A stretch of 64,000 nucleotides of DNA, from NCBI GenBank assembly GCA_902800925.1, contig CADCGD010000018.1:1-64000 (forward strand), written 5' to 3'. The notes under the pieces were generated by a model, which saw only the letters and a program-made list of their open reading frames with translations, was not told where the DNA came from and made no database searches. Within the stretch, counting starts at the first letter, position 1, and each line of letters starts with the position of its first letter. The translations under genes and the position numbers were made by a program. This DNA is from an uncultured Bacteroidales bacterium. Lineage in GTDB: Bacteria; Bacteroidota; Bacteroidia; Bacteroidales; Bacteroidaceae. Positions 50,100 through 59,772 of the stretch are shown here, piece by piece.

Positions 50100-52536
50100 G
50101 CAGCAACAAACCATAAGCTGTATAAGCAATCGTCTCCGTACGGTCAATGCTCTTGGGGAAGAAACTGAGCACCACCTCGTGTTTGCCGGGCTTCACCTGC
50201 AAGGCACGCAACACATAGTTGACACGGCCTAAAGGCTGTTCTTCACCATCAATGGTAGCCGTCCAACCAGGATAGTATATCTCTGAGAACACCACTACTC
50301 CACCCTTTCCAGAGTTCACCTCATAGGTCAGCTGGTTGGGTTCATAGGCGGTTATCGTCACACGACTCAGTGTATCCTGCAAGACAGCCTGTCCCAACTG
50401 TTCTTCGAATTTCTTGTCAGCCACAGCCTCATGGCGCAATGGCAGACGACCAGTCATATCCAGTTCATCATTGGCATTGTCGACATAGTGGATACGGTCA
50501 ACAAACCACGCATTACCATAGGTATATGGATTGGCAAGAGGCACCGTCTGTCCACCCTGCAACGGAAGAATGAAGTATTTGGTATTGAGCATGTTCAAAA
50601 CAGGATAGATGCTGTCGCCATTGATTTGTGTCATATCGCCTGCAGCCTCACTGACGGCCTTGAAAACACGGTTCATCTCTGGTGAAATGTGGGCATCGAT
50701 GAGTTCCTGATAGCGACGGAGCTTAGCAGCATGATAACCACCAATGCTCTTCAAGTAATAACTCGTTTCATTCTCGTTGAATGTCGATGTAGCCAGATTG
50801 AGCACACGGTAGTCAAGCGACTTGTCTTGAAGGATATGGTCAATGGCCGTAGATTTCGGCATTGGTTCCTCACGAACGGTCTTCGACACAAACATCTCAT
50901 CGTTGAGATAACGCTTGTTGACCTGCCACATGTCGATAAGACAAAGCACGGTAAGCGCAGCTATCATCCACTGAGCCTTCATCTTACGATAGCGATAAAG
51001 CAACAGACACGCCATACCAATGACAATAATCCAGAACGAGCGCCAGCAGTCAGCGGTGAATACCGCCACACGCATCTCTGTGAGGTTGTTCACTAGTGGT
51101 GTCAGCTGGTCGGCAGGAATCTGCTTCATCGCCTGCATCTCGTTATAGCTGATGAAGTCGGGGAAGAAGGTCTGAGGCATCAGGGCGAACAACAAACAGA
51201 CACCTCCCGTGAGGGCAAAGGACGTATATAGCCATTTTGCTTTGACTTTCAACAATTCCGGTTCATCGACAATTCGCTTCAGTGCCAGCATAGCCAGCAA
51301 AGGAATTGTGAATTCTGCAATGACAAGGATGGAGGCCACCGTGCGGAATTTCGCATACATCGGGATATAGTCCAGGAAGAAGTCCGTAAACGGCATGAAG
51401 TTACGACCCCAGGAGAGGAGAATTGACAAAATAGTTACAGCCAACAACATCCATTTCATTGGACCTTTCACAATGAACAGACCCAACACAAACAGCATGA
51501 GCACAAAGGCACCGACATACACGGGACCGGCAGTCATGGGTTGGTTACCCCAATACTGGCCTAACTGCTGGTAGATGCCCGTATAGTATTCGTCAGCATA
51601 CTTCATGGCCGTCTTACTCTGCGACAGCGGTACGCTGGCACCACCCTTGGCATTAGGCACCAGCAATGTCCATGTCTCATCAATACCATAACTCCACTGT
51701 GTGATATAGTCACGATCCAAACCACTACTGGTCTGATTGGCACTGTTCTGCTTCACCAGTTCACTCTTACCACGCATGGACTCCTGGCCATACTCCCATG
51801 TATGGTAGAGATTCGAGATGTTGATGCAGACACCAATAGCGGCACCTACCAGACAGGCGGCAGTCGCCTTCATAAGGTGCTGATACTGTTTCTTGATGAG
51901 TCCTTCGATGCAGAAGGCAATGACCATAGCCAGCACGATAAACAGGTAATAATATGTCATCTGCACATGGTTCGCCAACACCTCCAAAGCTGCAAAAAGC
52001 GCCGTCACCAGCATGCCCCACAGGTATTTACCCCGATAGGCCAACACAACACCTGCAATCATTGGCGGCAGGTAGGCCAGCGCCATCACCTTCCAGATAT
52101 GTCCGGCAGCAATGATAATAAAGAAATAGCTGCTGAACGCCCAGATGACAGCTCCCAAAGCGGCCAGATAGACGCGGAAGTCGAAGGCACGCAAGAGGAT
52201 ATAGAAGCCTAGCAGATAGACGAAGACATACCATACGTTCTCAGGGAGTCCCAGATGATAGACGGTTTCCACCTTTGACAATAGCGACGTGCTGTGATAC
52301 GATGGTGACATCTGATAGGTTGGCATGCCCCCGAACAAAGCGTTCGTCCAGCGGGTACGCTCACCTGTGCGCTGTTGGTATTCCACAGCCTCCTGTCCTG
52401 CTCCACGACCTGCAGAGGAGTCATGGCGATAGAGCACACGTCCCTCAATATCGGCAGGGAAGAAGTAAGCAAAAGATATCACTACAAATAACAAGACGAC
52501 CACCACATCGGGTAGCCACAGCTTCCAATTTTTCAT
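50032..52536 (-). CDS. YfhO-like multi-pass membrane protein
   Basis: 834-residue protein with about 12 or more membrane helices and a soluble C-terminal beta domain (VVVFSEIYYPGWTATIDGEEQPLGRVNYVLRALQVKPGKHEV, the YfhO signature), ending in one helix and an Arg-rich tail. In Gram-positives YfhO glycosylates teichoic acids; here it is probably a membrane glycosyltransferase-like protein using a lipid-linked sugar. Start MKNWKLW at 52536 is chosen because the promoter lies just upstream. Confidence 0.82.
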   Translation of the reverse strand: MKNWKLWLPDVVVVLLFVVISFAYFFPADIEGRVLYRHDSSAGRGAGQEAVEYQQRTGERTRWTNALFGGMPTYQMSPSYHSTSLLSKVETVYHLGLPENVWYVFVYLLGFYILLRAFDFRVYLAALGAVIWAFSSYFFIIIAAGHIWKVMALAYLPPMIAGVVLAYRGKYLWGMLVTALFAALEVLANHVQMTYYYLFIVLAMVIAFCIEGLIKKQYQHLMKATAACLVGAAIGVCINISNLYHTWEYGQESMRGKSELVKQNSANQTSSGLDRDYITQWSYGIDETWTLLVPNAKGGASVPLSQSKTAMKYADEYYTGIYQQLGQYWGNQPMTAGPVYVGAFVLMLFVLGLFIVKGPMKWMLLAVTILSILLSWGRNFMPFTDFFLDYIPMYAKFRTVASILVIAEFTIPLLAMLALKRIVDEPELLKVKAKWLYTSFALTGGVCLLFALMPQTFFPDFISYNEMQAMKQIPADQLTPLVNNLTEMRVAVFTADCWRSFWIIVIGMACLLLYRYRKMKAQWMIAALTVLCLIDMWQVNKRYLNDEMFVSKTVREEPMPKSTAIDHILQDKSLDYRVLNLATSTFNENETSYYLKSIGGYHAAKLRRYQELIDAHISPEMNRVFKAVSEAAGDMTQINGDSIYPVLNMLNTKYFILPLQGGQTVPLANPYTYGNAWFVDRIHYVDNANDELDMTGRLPLRHEAVADKKFEEQLGQAVLQDTLSRVTITAYEPNQLTYEVNSGKGGVVVFSEIYYPGWTATIDGEEQPLGRVNYVLRALQVKPGKHEVVLSFFPKSIDRTETIAYTAYGLLLLILLALAWTTYRHRRRQQTPQD

Positions 52537-52553
52537 GTTTTCTCTTATTTTGC

Positions 52554-52587
52554 GTGCAAAGTTACAAAAAAGTTTGTAACTTTGCAC
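52554..52587. promoter_or_regulatory. Divergent promoter pair forming a perfect 15-bp inverted repeat
   Basis: GTGCAAAGTTACAAA (52554-52568), AAAG spacer, TTTGTAACTTTGCAC (52573-52587). It holds a leftward -7 box (52557-52564) for the YfhO gene and a rightward one (52577-52584) for mtnN. Confidence 0.7.
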
Positions 52588-52607
52588 ACAAATAGCAAAT
52601 AAAACAT

Positions 52608-53252
52608 ATGAAAATAGGTATTATTGTAGCCATGGACAAGGAACTGCACCAGTTGCAGCAGTTGTTCAATGACGGTAACGTGTTGGTACAGAAGTGTGGC
52701 ATAGGTAAAGTCAATGCAGCCTTAGGTGCCCAGCGAATGATTAATGAGTTCCACCCCGACTGCATTATCAGCAGCGGGTGTGCTGGTGGCAACGGCGACG
52801 ACATCAACGTCCAGGATGTAGTGGTCAGCAGCGAGTTGTGCTACCACGACGTTTACTGTGGCAAAGCCATTGACGACACTACCGTCTATGGACAGGTACA
52901 AGGCATGCCCGCACGTTTCAAAGCCGACGCGAACATGTTGGAGAAAGCCCTCCATCTTCAGACATCAGACATTAGCCTTCACCAAGGCCTGATTGTTACG
53001 GGCGACTGGTTCGTGGACTCCAAGGAGAAGATGCGTAGTATCATTGAGAAATTCCCTGAGGCTAAGGCAGTGGATATGGAGTCATGTGCCATTGCCCAGA
53101 CGTGTTATATCAACAAGGTACCATTTATCTCGTTCCGTGTGATTAGTGATATCCCCCTGCGCGACACAGATGCCTCGCAATATCATAACTTCTGGGAAAC
53201 CATTGCTGAGCACTCCTTCCAGATTACCAAGACTTTTGTAGAATCCCTTTAA
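52608..53252 (+). CDS. mtnN: 5'-methylthioadenosine/S-adenosylhomocysteine nucleosidase
   Basis: Removes adenine from S-adenosylhomocysteine and methylthioadenosine. 214 residues. MKIGIIVAMDKELHQL carries the N-terminal catalytic Glu; ISSGCAGG, VDMESCAIAQ (substrate Met-Glu) and RVISDIP (catalytic Asp) complete the PNP/UDP-fold active site. It lies 12 nt upstream of luxS: its product S-ribosylhomocysteine is the LuxS substrate, so the pair recycles SAH and yields the AI-2 precursor. Confidence 0.94.
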   Translation: MKIGIIVAMDKELHQLQQLFNDGNVLVQKCGIGKVNAALGAQRMINEFHPDCIISSGCAGGNGDDINVQDVVVSSELCYHDVYCGKAIDDTTVYGQVQGMPARFKADANMLEKALHLQTSDISLHQGLIVTGDWFVDSKEKMRSIIEKFPEAKAVDMESCAIAQTCYINKVPFISFRVISDIPLRDTDASQYHNFWETIAEHSFQITKTFVESL

Positions 53253-53264
53253 CCCATTAAGAAC

Positions 53265-53759
53265 ATGGAAGTCATACAAAGCTTTACCATCGACCACACC
53301 CATTTGAAGCCTGGTATCTATGTCTCACGCGAAGACAAGGGCTTTACCACTTTCGACCTGCGTATCACTGAACCCAACAAGGAACCTGCAGTGGCTCCTG
53401 CCGCCATGCATAGTCTGGAACACCTCATGGCCACTTGGTTCCGCAACAGCGAGGCAAAGGAGGATGTGGTCTATGTCGGTCCTATGGGCTGTCTCACTGG
53501 CATGTATATCGTCATGACTGGAACATACAGTGTCCAGGACATGCGCCGTCTGACCATGGAGTGTCTGCAGTGGATTCTCACACAGGACAAGGTGCCCGCC
53601 ACAGAGCCTGAGGCCTGCGGCAACTACCTACTTCATGATCTGCCAATGTGCAAATGGGAGAGCGCCCGCTATCTCGACCGTTTACAGAACGACTTTCACA
53701 GCGAGTATACCAAACTCCAGATTACGCTTGGAGATGGTAGAATATTCGCTGATGCCTAA
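53265..53759 (+). CDS. luxS: S-ribosylhomocysteine lyase (AI-2 synthase)
   Basis: Splits S-ribosylhomocysteine into homocysteine and DPD, the AI-2 signal precursor. 164 residues. Metal site: HSLEHLMAT (two His) and CGNYLLHDL (His in the C-terminal part); catalytic Cys in GPMGCLTG; Arg in FDLRITEPNK. The Ser-Phe-x-x-DH start (IQSFTIDHTHL) is conserved. Operon with mtnN, then a shared terminator with typA. Confidence 0.96.
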   Translation: MEVIQSFTIDHTHLKPGIYVSREDKGFTTFDLRITEPNKEPAVAPAAMHSLEHLMATWFRNSEAKEDVVYVGPMGCLTGMYIVMTGTYSVQDMRRLTMECLQWILTQDKVPATEPEACGNYLLHDLPMCKWESARYLDRLQNDFHSEYTKLQITLGDGRIFADA

Positions 53760-53763
53760 CAAA

Positions 53764-53789
53764 AATCCCTCGCCATTTGACGAGGGATT
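53764..53789. terminator. Shared terminator of luxS and typA
   Basis: AATCCCTCG (53764-53772) / CGAGGGATT (53781-53789). A T run follows on the minus (typA) side; the plus side is weaker. Confidence 0.8.
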
Positions 53790-53794
53790 ACTAT

Positions 53795-55597
53795 TTAATT
53801 CTTGTTGGCCTTCTTTCGTTGGTCGTGATCAAGGATAATCTTGCGCATGCGCATAGACTTCGGCGTAACCTCAACGAGTTCGTCTTCCTTGATGTACTCC
53901 AGACATTCCTCCAATGACATCACCACCTTCGGAATGATGCGTGCCTTGTCGTCAGTACCAGATGCACGGACGTTGGTGAGCTGCTTGGCTTTGCAGACAT
54001 TGATGACGAGGTCGTTGTCATGGACGTGTTCGCCGACGACCTGACCCATATAGACGTCCTCACCTGGATCGATGAAGAACTTACCACGGTCCTGCAGTTT
54101 GTCGATAGCATAGGCAAAGGCATTACCTGTTTCGAGGGCAATCATCGAACCGTTAACACGACGTTCTATCTCACCCTTATACGGCTGGTACTCCTTGAAA
54201 CGGTGAGCCATGATAGCCTCACCCTGAGAAGCCGTCAGCACATTGGTACGCAGACCGATAATACCACGTGATGGAATGTCGAACTCAATATTCGTGCGGT
54301 CGCCCTGACTCTCCATCGACGTCATTTCACCCTTACGACGTGTCACCATATCAATCATCTTTGAGGCAAACTCCTCAGGAACGTTGATGGTGAGTTCTTC
54401 GATAGGCTCACATTTCTGACCGTTAATCTCCTTATAGATAACCTGGGGCTGACCAACCTGTAACTCATAGCCCTCGCGACGCATGGTCTCAATAAGCACA
54501 GAGAGGTGGAGCACACCACGACCAGAGACAATCCACTTATCGGTAGAGTCTTCAAACTGCTCAACATGCAGGGCAAGATTCTTCTCCAACTCCTTCTCCA
54601 AACGGTCGTTGATATGACGAGAAGTCACAAACTTACCTTCCTTGCCAAAGAAAGGAGAGTCGTTAATCTGGAAGAGCATCGACATGGTAGGTTCGTCGAT
54701 GGCAATAGGTGGCAGGGGCTCCGGATTCTCCAAGTCGCAGATGGTATCACCAATCTCAAACTTCTCCAGACCAATAACAGCACAGATATCACCGCAATCA
54801 ACCTGATCAATACGGCTATGGCCCATGCCATCGAAGGTATGCAGCTCCTTGATTTTCGTTTTCTCCATAGAACCATCACGATGGGCAATAGTCACCTGCA
54901 TGCCATCTTTCAACTGGCCACGATGAACACGGCCCACGGCGATACGGCCCGTATAGGAGCTGTAGTCCAACGAGGTAATCAGCATCTGAGGCGTACCCTC
55001 AATCTGCTTGGGAGCAGGGATAACTTCGATAATCTTATCCAACAGGTAAGTGATGTTATCAGTGGGTTTGTTGTAGTCCTCACCCATCCAGCCATTCTTG
55101 GCAGAACCATAAACTACAGGGAAGTCCAACTGATCCTCAGTAGCATTCAGTGAGAACATCAGGTCGAAGACCATCTCATAGACCTCTTCCGGACGGCAGT
55201 TAGGCTTGTCGACCTTGTTGACCACTACAATAGGCTTGAGGCCGATTTGCAAAGCTTTCTGAAGCACAAAGCGTGTCTGAGGCATCGGACCCTCAAAAGC
55301 ATCGACCAATAGCAGACAGCCATCAGCCATGTTGAGCACACGCTCCACCTCGCCACCGAAGTCGGAGTGTCCCGGAGTATCGATGATATTAATCTTTGTT
55401 CCTTTCCAGTTGATACTAACATTCTTTGAAAGAATCGTGATGCCTCGTTCGCGCTCCAGGTCGTTAGCATCCAACACCTGACTCGACAGGTTCTGTCCCT
55501 CACGGAACAGGTTACCGGCCAGCATCATCTTGTCCACGAGCGTCGTCTTGCCGTGGTCTACATGTGCGATAATCGCAATATTTCTGATATCCTGCAT
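53795..55597 (-). CDS. typA: Ribosome-associated translational GTPase TypA/BipA
   Basis: 600-residue EF-G-like GTPase assisting 50S assembly and stress/cold growth. Seen: [14 protein letters not shown] (G1), [14 protein letters not shown] (G3), [13 protein letters not shown] (G4), then EF-Tu domain 2 and TypA C-terminal domain ([29 protein letters not shown]). Start MQDIRNIAI at 55597; upstream codons to 55633 are excluded by homology. Only 40 bp separate it from the divergent rpsO start. Confidence 0.96.
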   Translation of the reverse strand: MQDIRNIAIIAHVDHGKTTLVDKMMLAGNLFREGQNLSSQVLDANDLERERGITILSKNVSINWKGTKINIIDTPGHSDFGGEVERVLNMADGCLLLVDAFEGPMPQTRFVLQKALQIGLKPIVVVNKVDKPNCRPEEVYEMVFDLMFSLNATEDQLDFPVVYGSAKNGWMGEDYNKPTDNITYLLDKIIEVIPAPKQIEGTPQMLITSLDYSSYTGRIAVGRVHRGQLKDGMQVTIAHRDGSMEKTKIKELHTFDGMGHSRIDQVDCGDICAVIGLEKFEIGDTICDLENPEPLPPIAIDEPTMSMLFQINDSPFFGKEGKFVTSRHINDRLEKELEKNLALHVEQFEDSTDKWIVSGRGVLHLSVLIETMRREGYELQVGQPQVIYKEINGQKCEPIEELTINVPEEFASKMIDMVTRRKGEMTSMESQGDRTNIEFDIPSRGIIGLRTNVLTASQGEAIMAHRFKEYQPYKGEIERRVNGSMIALETGNAFAYAIDKLQDRGKFFIDPGEDVYMGQVVGEHVHDNDLVINVCKAKQLTNVRASGTDDKARIIPKVVMSLEECLEYIKEDELVEVTPKSMRMRKIILDHDQRKKANKN

Positions 55598-55637
55598 AAT
55601 AAAACTACGTAATTTCCATTTAATCACAAACAAAACA

Positions 55638-55907
55638 ATGTATTTAGATCAAGCTAAGAAGGCCGAGATCTTCGGTCAGTATGGCAAGGACGCTAAGGAC
55701 ACCGGTTCTGTAGAGAGCCAGGTAGCCCTGTTCACCTATCGTATTCAGCACCTCACCGAGCACCTGAAGAAGAACCACAAGGACTTCGGTACCGCTCGTT
55801 CACTGACCAAGCTCGTAGGTCGTCGTCGTAAGTTGCTGAAGTACCTCTACAACAAGGACATCAACCGCTATCGTGCACTTATCAAGGCTCTCGGTCTGCG
55901 TAAGTAA
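55638..55907 (+). CDS. rpsO: 30S ribosomal protein S15
   Basis: 89-residue primary 16S rRNA-binding protein. Seen: TGSVESQVALFTYRIQHLTEHLKKNHKDFGTARSL and VGRRRKLLKYLYNKDINRY, the full S15 pattern. Start MYLDQ at 55638. Monocistronic with a strong terminator. In E. coli S15 represses its own translation through its mRNA; no such element was recognised here. Its promoter must lie in or near the 40-bp divergent gap, but no clear -7 box was seen. Confidence 0.97.
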   Translation: MYLDQAKKAEIFGQYGKDAKDTGSVESQVALFTYRIQHLTEHLKKNHKDFGTARSLTKLVGRRRKLLKYLYNKDINRYRALIKALGLRK

Positions 55908-55926
55908 TCGAACAGTTGTAGCAATT

Positions 55927-55956
55927 ATAAAGCCTCGCCGTTTGGCGAGGCTTTAT
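55927..55956. terminator. Terminator between rpsO and GH28
   Basis: ATAAAGCCTCGCC (55927-55939), loop GTTT, GGCGAGGCTTTAT (55944-55956). Confidence 0.88.
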
Positions 55957-55960
55957 TGTT

Positions 55961-57442
55961 TTACTGCTGTATTGTGATATTCACGTTTTTCTTCTTGATG
56001 TTCTTGCAGTTGGTGAAGACAGCATCCTTTTTGGCGAGGATGGTAATGTCATTCAGCGAGATGTCGTCAATAGGCATCTCCGGCAGACCATTGAATTCCA
56101 TAGCACGTCCAGCACCATTACAAATAATATTCTTGATATCGATATGACGGAAGATAGGTGTCTCCTCAGTAACAGGCACCTTTGTTACGTTGTCAGGATT
56201 ATCACCATCCGCCAGCATTTCTGCCACTGACTTTCCACCATAATACATATTGAAGGTAATAGCATCCGTCTTGATATCCGTCATAGAGATATTCTTGATA
56301 TAGATTTTCTCTACGATACCACCACGGCCACGCGTCGACTTGAAGCGCAAACCGACATCCGTTCCCAGGAACTGACACTGGTCAACAAGGATGTTCTTCA
56401 CACCACCACTCATCTCTGAGCCTACCACGAAACCACCATGTCCGGCAAAGACCGTGCAACCTTTTACAACCACATTCTCACAGGGGATGCCACGACGACG
56501 ACCATCAGCATCCTTACCACTCTTGATACAGATGCCATCATCGCCAGCATCAAAACGGGAGTTAATAATCAGCGCATTCTTGCAAGACTCTAAGTCGAGT
56601 GCATCACCATTCTGTGCATAGCTAGGGTTGCGCACCAGCACATCTTCGATGATCACATTCTCACACATCAGCGGATGAAGGTTCCATGCAGGAGAATTCT
56701 GGAAGATAACACCCTTCAAATGAACATTCTTACATTTCACCAGCGACACCATTACTGGACGCACGAAACGCTTGATGGCGTTCCACTCTGCTTCCGTCTT
56801 AGCATTGGGCACATTCATATTAGCACCCTGTTCACCCTTAGCATAGCCTGCCGAAGGTACCCAATAGCCTGGCTTCATCTCCTGACTGCCAGGGATAGCG
56901 AGCAATGATTTCCAATGAGCCTCCGTCACCTTAGCTTTCTTTACAGGACGCCAGTACTGACCATTACCATCAATTACACCCTTGCCAGTAATAGCGATAT
57001 CTGTAGCACCATTGGCGCTCAGCGGTGACTGGCAACGACGGGTGTCCAGACCCTCGAAGGAGGTATTAATAAAAGGATACAGCGTTTCGTCGGCAGCAAA
57101 GAGGATAACTGCACCTGCATTGAGGTGCAGGTTGATATGACTCTTCAGCACGATGGGACCTGTATGCCATACACCCTGAGGAACAACGAGCTTGCCACCA
57201 CCCTTCTGTGACAGGGCGTCAATGGCCTTGGCAAAGGCATCAGTATTGAGGGTAATGCCATCGCCCACACCTCCGAAGTCTTTGATGTTAACCTGATTGT
57301 CAGGAATGACGGGAGCTGTTACATCCGGCATCGGGAAAGGTAATTTCTCTGTGTACTTGGCATAGGGATTGCCTGCCTTGTCTGCGGCAAAAGCACTGAC
57401 CGCCACAAAAGCGATAATAATTGTTACGATTAGTTTTCTCAT
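55961..57442 (-). CDS. GH28 polygalacturonase-family glycoside hydrolase
   Basis: Exported 493-residue right-handed beta-helix enzyme acting on (rhamno)galacturonan. Signal peptide MRKLIVTIIIAFVAVSAFA. Catalytic region: QNGDALDLESC (first Asp), DAGDDGICIKSG (Asp pair), GHGGFVVGSEMSGG (His), RFKSTRGRGG (Arg-x-Lys). The DFGGVGDGITLNTDAFAKAI N-terminal pattern is common in exo-acting members. Last in the ftsX-to-folK operon, 19 bp after folK. Confidence 0.9.
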   Translation of the reverse strand: MRKLIVTIIIAFVAVSAFAADKAGNPYAKYTEKLPFPMPDVTAPVIPDNQVNIKDFGGVGDGITLNTDAFAKAIDALSQKGGGKLVVPQGVWHTGPIVLKSHINLHLNAGAVILFAADETLYPFINTSFEGLDTRRCQSPLSANGATDIAITGKGVIDGNGQYWRPVKKAKVTEAHWKSLLAIPGSQEMKPGYWVPSAGYAKGEQGANMNVPNAKTEAEWNAIKRFVRPVMVSLVKCKNVHLKGVIFQNSPAWNLHPLMCENVIIEDVLVRNPSYAQNGDALDLESCKNALIINSRFDAGDDGICIKSGKDADGRRRGIPCENVVVKGCTVFAGHGGFVVGSEMSGGVKNILVDQCQFLGTDVGLRFKSTRGRGGIVEKIYIKNISMTDIKTDAITFNMYYGGKSVAEMLADGDNPDNVTKVPVTEETPIFRHIDIKNIICNGAGRAMEFNGLPEMPIDDISLNDITILAKKDAVFTNCKNIKKKNVNITIQQ

Positions 57443-57461
57443 ATTCGTTTGTTTTTATAGA

Positions 57462-57875
57462 TTAGTAAATTTCTTTTAAGGGGCGCATCACGAAGTTGCG
57501 TTGGTGCATCAGCGGATGCGGTATCTTCAAATCTGGCTCGTCAACGGTGAGGTCATCGTAGAGCAGGATGTCGATGTCTATTGTTCTGTCGATATAACCG
57601 ACAGACACACTTTTCTGTCGACGACCCATATCACGTTCTATCTGCTGGGTGAGCAGAAGCACCTCGCGTGGTGTCTTATCCGTCTCACAGAGGATGACGG
57701 CATTGAGAAAGGTGTTATCCGACCGGAAGCCCCACGGCTCTGTCTCGATGAATGATGACTGGCGGACCACCTGCCCTACCCGTTCAGCAATCAGTCGGAT
57801 AGCCTCGCTCAGGTTCCACACCTTGTCGCCAAGGTTGGAGCCCAAGCCAAGATATACCTGATGATTAATCATCAA
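57462..57875 (-). CDS. folK: 2-amino-4-hydroxy-6-hydroxymethyldihydropteridine pyrophosphokinase
   Basis: Transfers pyrophosphate from ATP to the pterin product of FolB. 137 residues. Seen: YLGLGSNLGDK at the start, ETEPWGFRSDNTFLNAVI, and DRTIDIDILLYDD, with HPLMHQRNFVMRPLKEI at the end. Start at 57875 or the next Met (57872); overlaps the queA stop by 8-11 nt. The C-terminus stops soon after the conserved RPL motif, slightly short for the family. Confidence 0.93.
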   Translation of the reverse strand: MMINHQVYLGLGSNLGDKVWNLSEAIRLIAERVGQVVRQSSFIETEPWGFRSDNTFLNAVILCETDKTPREVLLLTQQIERDMGRRQKSVSVGYIDRTIDIDILLYDDLTVDEPDLKIPHPLMHQRNFVMRPLKEIY

Positions 57876-59007
57876 CGATTAACATTGCGTCACCATAGCA
57901 GCCAAACCGGTAGCCGTTTTCCACAGCCATATCGTAGGCTTTCATCACCAAATCATAGCCACCGAAGGCAGCAGTAGCCATCACCATCGTCGACTCAGAG
58001 TGATAGAAGTTGGTAATCATCGCATCTGCCAGTCCGAAGTCATAGGGCGGGAAGATGAACTTGTTCGTCCAACCATTAAACTCCTTCAGCATACCGTCGG
58101 TACCTACAGCAGTTTCCGTAGCACGCATGGTGCTGATGCCTACGGCACAGACATGACGACCATCAGCCTTGGCTTTATTGACCACCTCACATGCCTCTGT
58201 TGTCACCATCATCTGTTCTGAACTCATCTTGTGCTTGGTGAGGTCTTCCACCTCAATAGGATCGAAGCAGCCCAGTCCACAGTGTACTGTGACATACGAG
58301 AAGTTGATACCACGAATCTCCAAGCGCTTCATCAACTCACGACTGAAATGCAGACCAGAGGCAGGAGCTGTAACAGCACCTTCATGCTTGGCATAGATGG
58401 TCTGGAAGTTCTCCATATCATCGGGTGTAGCAGGACGCTTGTCGACTATATAGCGTGGCAGCGGTGCCGACCCCAGCGCAAAGAGTTCCTGCTTGAACTC
58501 ATCGTGCGGACAGTCATAGAGGAAACGCAACGTACGACCACGGCTGGTGGTATTGTCGATGACCTCAGCAACCATAGGACCTTCCTCGTCGAAGAAGAGC
58601 TTATTACCAATACGTATCTTGCGGGCAGGTTCTACCAACACATCCCACAAGCGCAATTCCTCGTTGAGTTCACGCAACAGGAAGACCTCAATCTTTGCAT
58701 CGGTTTTCTCCTTCGTACCAAAAAGACGGGCAGGAAACACTTTCGTATCATTAAACACAAAGACATCACCCTCATCAAAGTAATCAATGATATTCTTGAA
58801 GGTCAGGAAGTTGGTAGTATCATTCCCGTCGGCATCTTTCTCAAACATGTCGACCTTCTCACTCTTACGATGTACCACCATCAGGCGGCACTCGTCGCGA
58901 TGATACACTTTCTCCACGGTACCGTCTTCATTTTCAAATACCTTGTGAGGAGGCTCCAAAGCAATCCGATCTTCGGGAAGTTTGAATCTAAATTGTGATA
59001 GTTTCAT
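57865..59007 (-). CDS. queA: S-adenosylmethionine:tRNA ribosyltransferase-isomerase
   Basis: Transfers the ribosyl part of SAM to preQ1 in tRNA, making epoxyqueuosine. 380 residues, slightly long because of an insertion (SEKVDMFEKDADGNDTTNF). Seen: FVFNDTKVFPARLFG, the YDFGLADAMITNFYHSEST segment and GYRFGCYGDAMLI. Sits between truB and folK. Confidence 0.94.
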   Translation of the reverse strand: MKLSQFRFKLPEDRIALEPPHKVFENEDGTVEKVYHRDECRLMVVHRKSEKVDMFEKDADGNDTTNFLTFKNIIDYFDEGDVFVFNDTKVFPARLFGTKEKTDAKIEVFLLRELNEELRLWDVLVEPARKIRIGNKLFFDEEGPMVAEVIDNTTSRGRTLRFLYDCPHDEFKQELFALGSAPLPRYIVDKRPATPDDMENFQTIYAKHEGAVTAPASGLHFSRELMKRLEIRGINFSYVTVHCGLGCFDPIEVEDLTKHKMSSEQMMVTTEACEVVNKAKADGRHVCAVGISTMRATETAVGTDGMLKEFNGWTNKFIFPPYDFGLADAMITNFYHSESTMVMATAAFGGYDLVMKAYDMAVENGYRFGCYGDAMLIVDD

Positions 59008-59030
59008 CTATGTAATTTTCTATTTACTAT

Positions 59031-59756
59031 TTATTTTTCTATTTCTATATTATCCAGCCACTCAGGAAAGCCATCAATGGTGATGCAGTCCTCGATGCGC
59101 ACACTTCCCAGACGAGTACGACAGAGTGACGTCAGATAAGCACCGCTGTTCAGTGCCTGTCCAATATCACGAGCCAGCGAACGAATATAGGTTCCCTTGC
59201 CACACACCACGCGAATGCTCAGCTGCATGGTCATAGGGTTGAAAGCTATCACATCGATGGAATCGATGTGAACAGTCTTAGCAGCCAACTCTACCTCCTT
59301 ACCCTTACGCATCAACTCATAGGCACGGTCACCGCCAATCTTACAAGCCGAATACTGAGGTGGCACCTGCTGGATATCACCAACAAATTTGGCAAGCACG
59401 CTATCTATCAGTTCACGAGTGATATGCGAAGTAGGATAGGTTGCGTCCACTTCGTGTTCCATATCATAGCTAGGTGTCGTCGCTCCCAATTGCAGTGTGG
59501 CGGTATACTCTTTGTCATGAAGCTGCAGACTCTCTATCTCCTTGGTCTTTTTACCCGTACAAAGTATCAACACACCAGTTGCCAGTGGGTCGAGGGTACC
59601 TGCGTGTCCAGTCTTCACACGCTTGACACCCACCTTTTTGGATATACGCGTGCGCACGTAAGCCAACGCACCGAATGATGTCATGCGATACGGTTTGTTG
59701 ATGTAGATATATTCGCCTGCTGTGAAGTTCACCTTGACAATTTGACTATTTGACAA
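59031..59756 (-). CDS. truB: tRNA pseudouridine(55) synthase
   Basis: Makes pseudouridine 55 in the T arm of tRNAs. 241 residues. GHAGTLDPLATGVLILCTG holds the catalytic Asp; INKPYRMTSFGALAYVR and YSACKIGGDRAYELMRKG are typical, as is RVVCGKGTYIRSLARDIG. 16 bp after uppP. Confidence 0.95.
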   Translation of the reverse strand: MSNSQIVKVNFTAGEYIYINKPYRMTSFGALAYVRTRISKKVGVKRVKTGHAGTLDPLATGVLILCTGKKTKEIESLQLHDKEYTATLQLGATTPSYDMEHEVDATYPTSHITRELIDSVLAKFVGDIQQVPPQYSACKIGGDRAYELMRKGKEVELAAKTVHIDSIDVIAFNPMTMQLSIRVVCGKGTYIRSLARDIGQALNSGAYLTSLCRTRLGSVRIEDCITIDGFPEWLDNIEIEK

Positions 59757-59772
59757 TATACTCTTTGACTAT

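Noticed and set aside
53265..53759. Loss of a LuxS catalytic residue (GCLTG instead of GCRTG)
   Set aside because: That position varies (GCQTG in Bacillus, from memory); the catalytic Cys and metal His residues are present.
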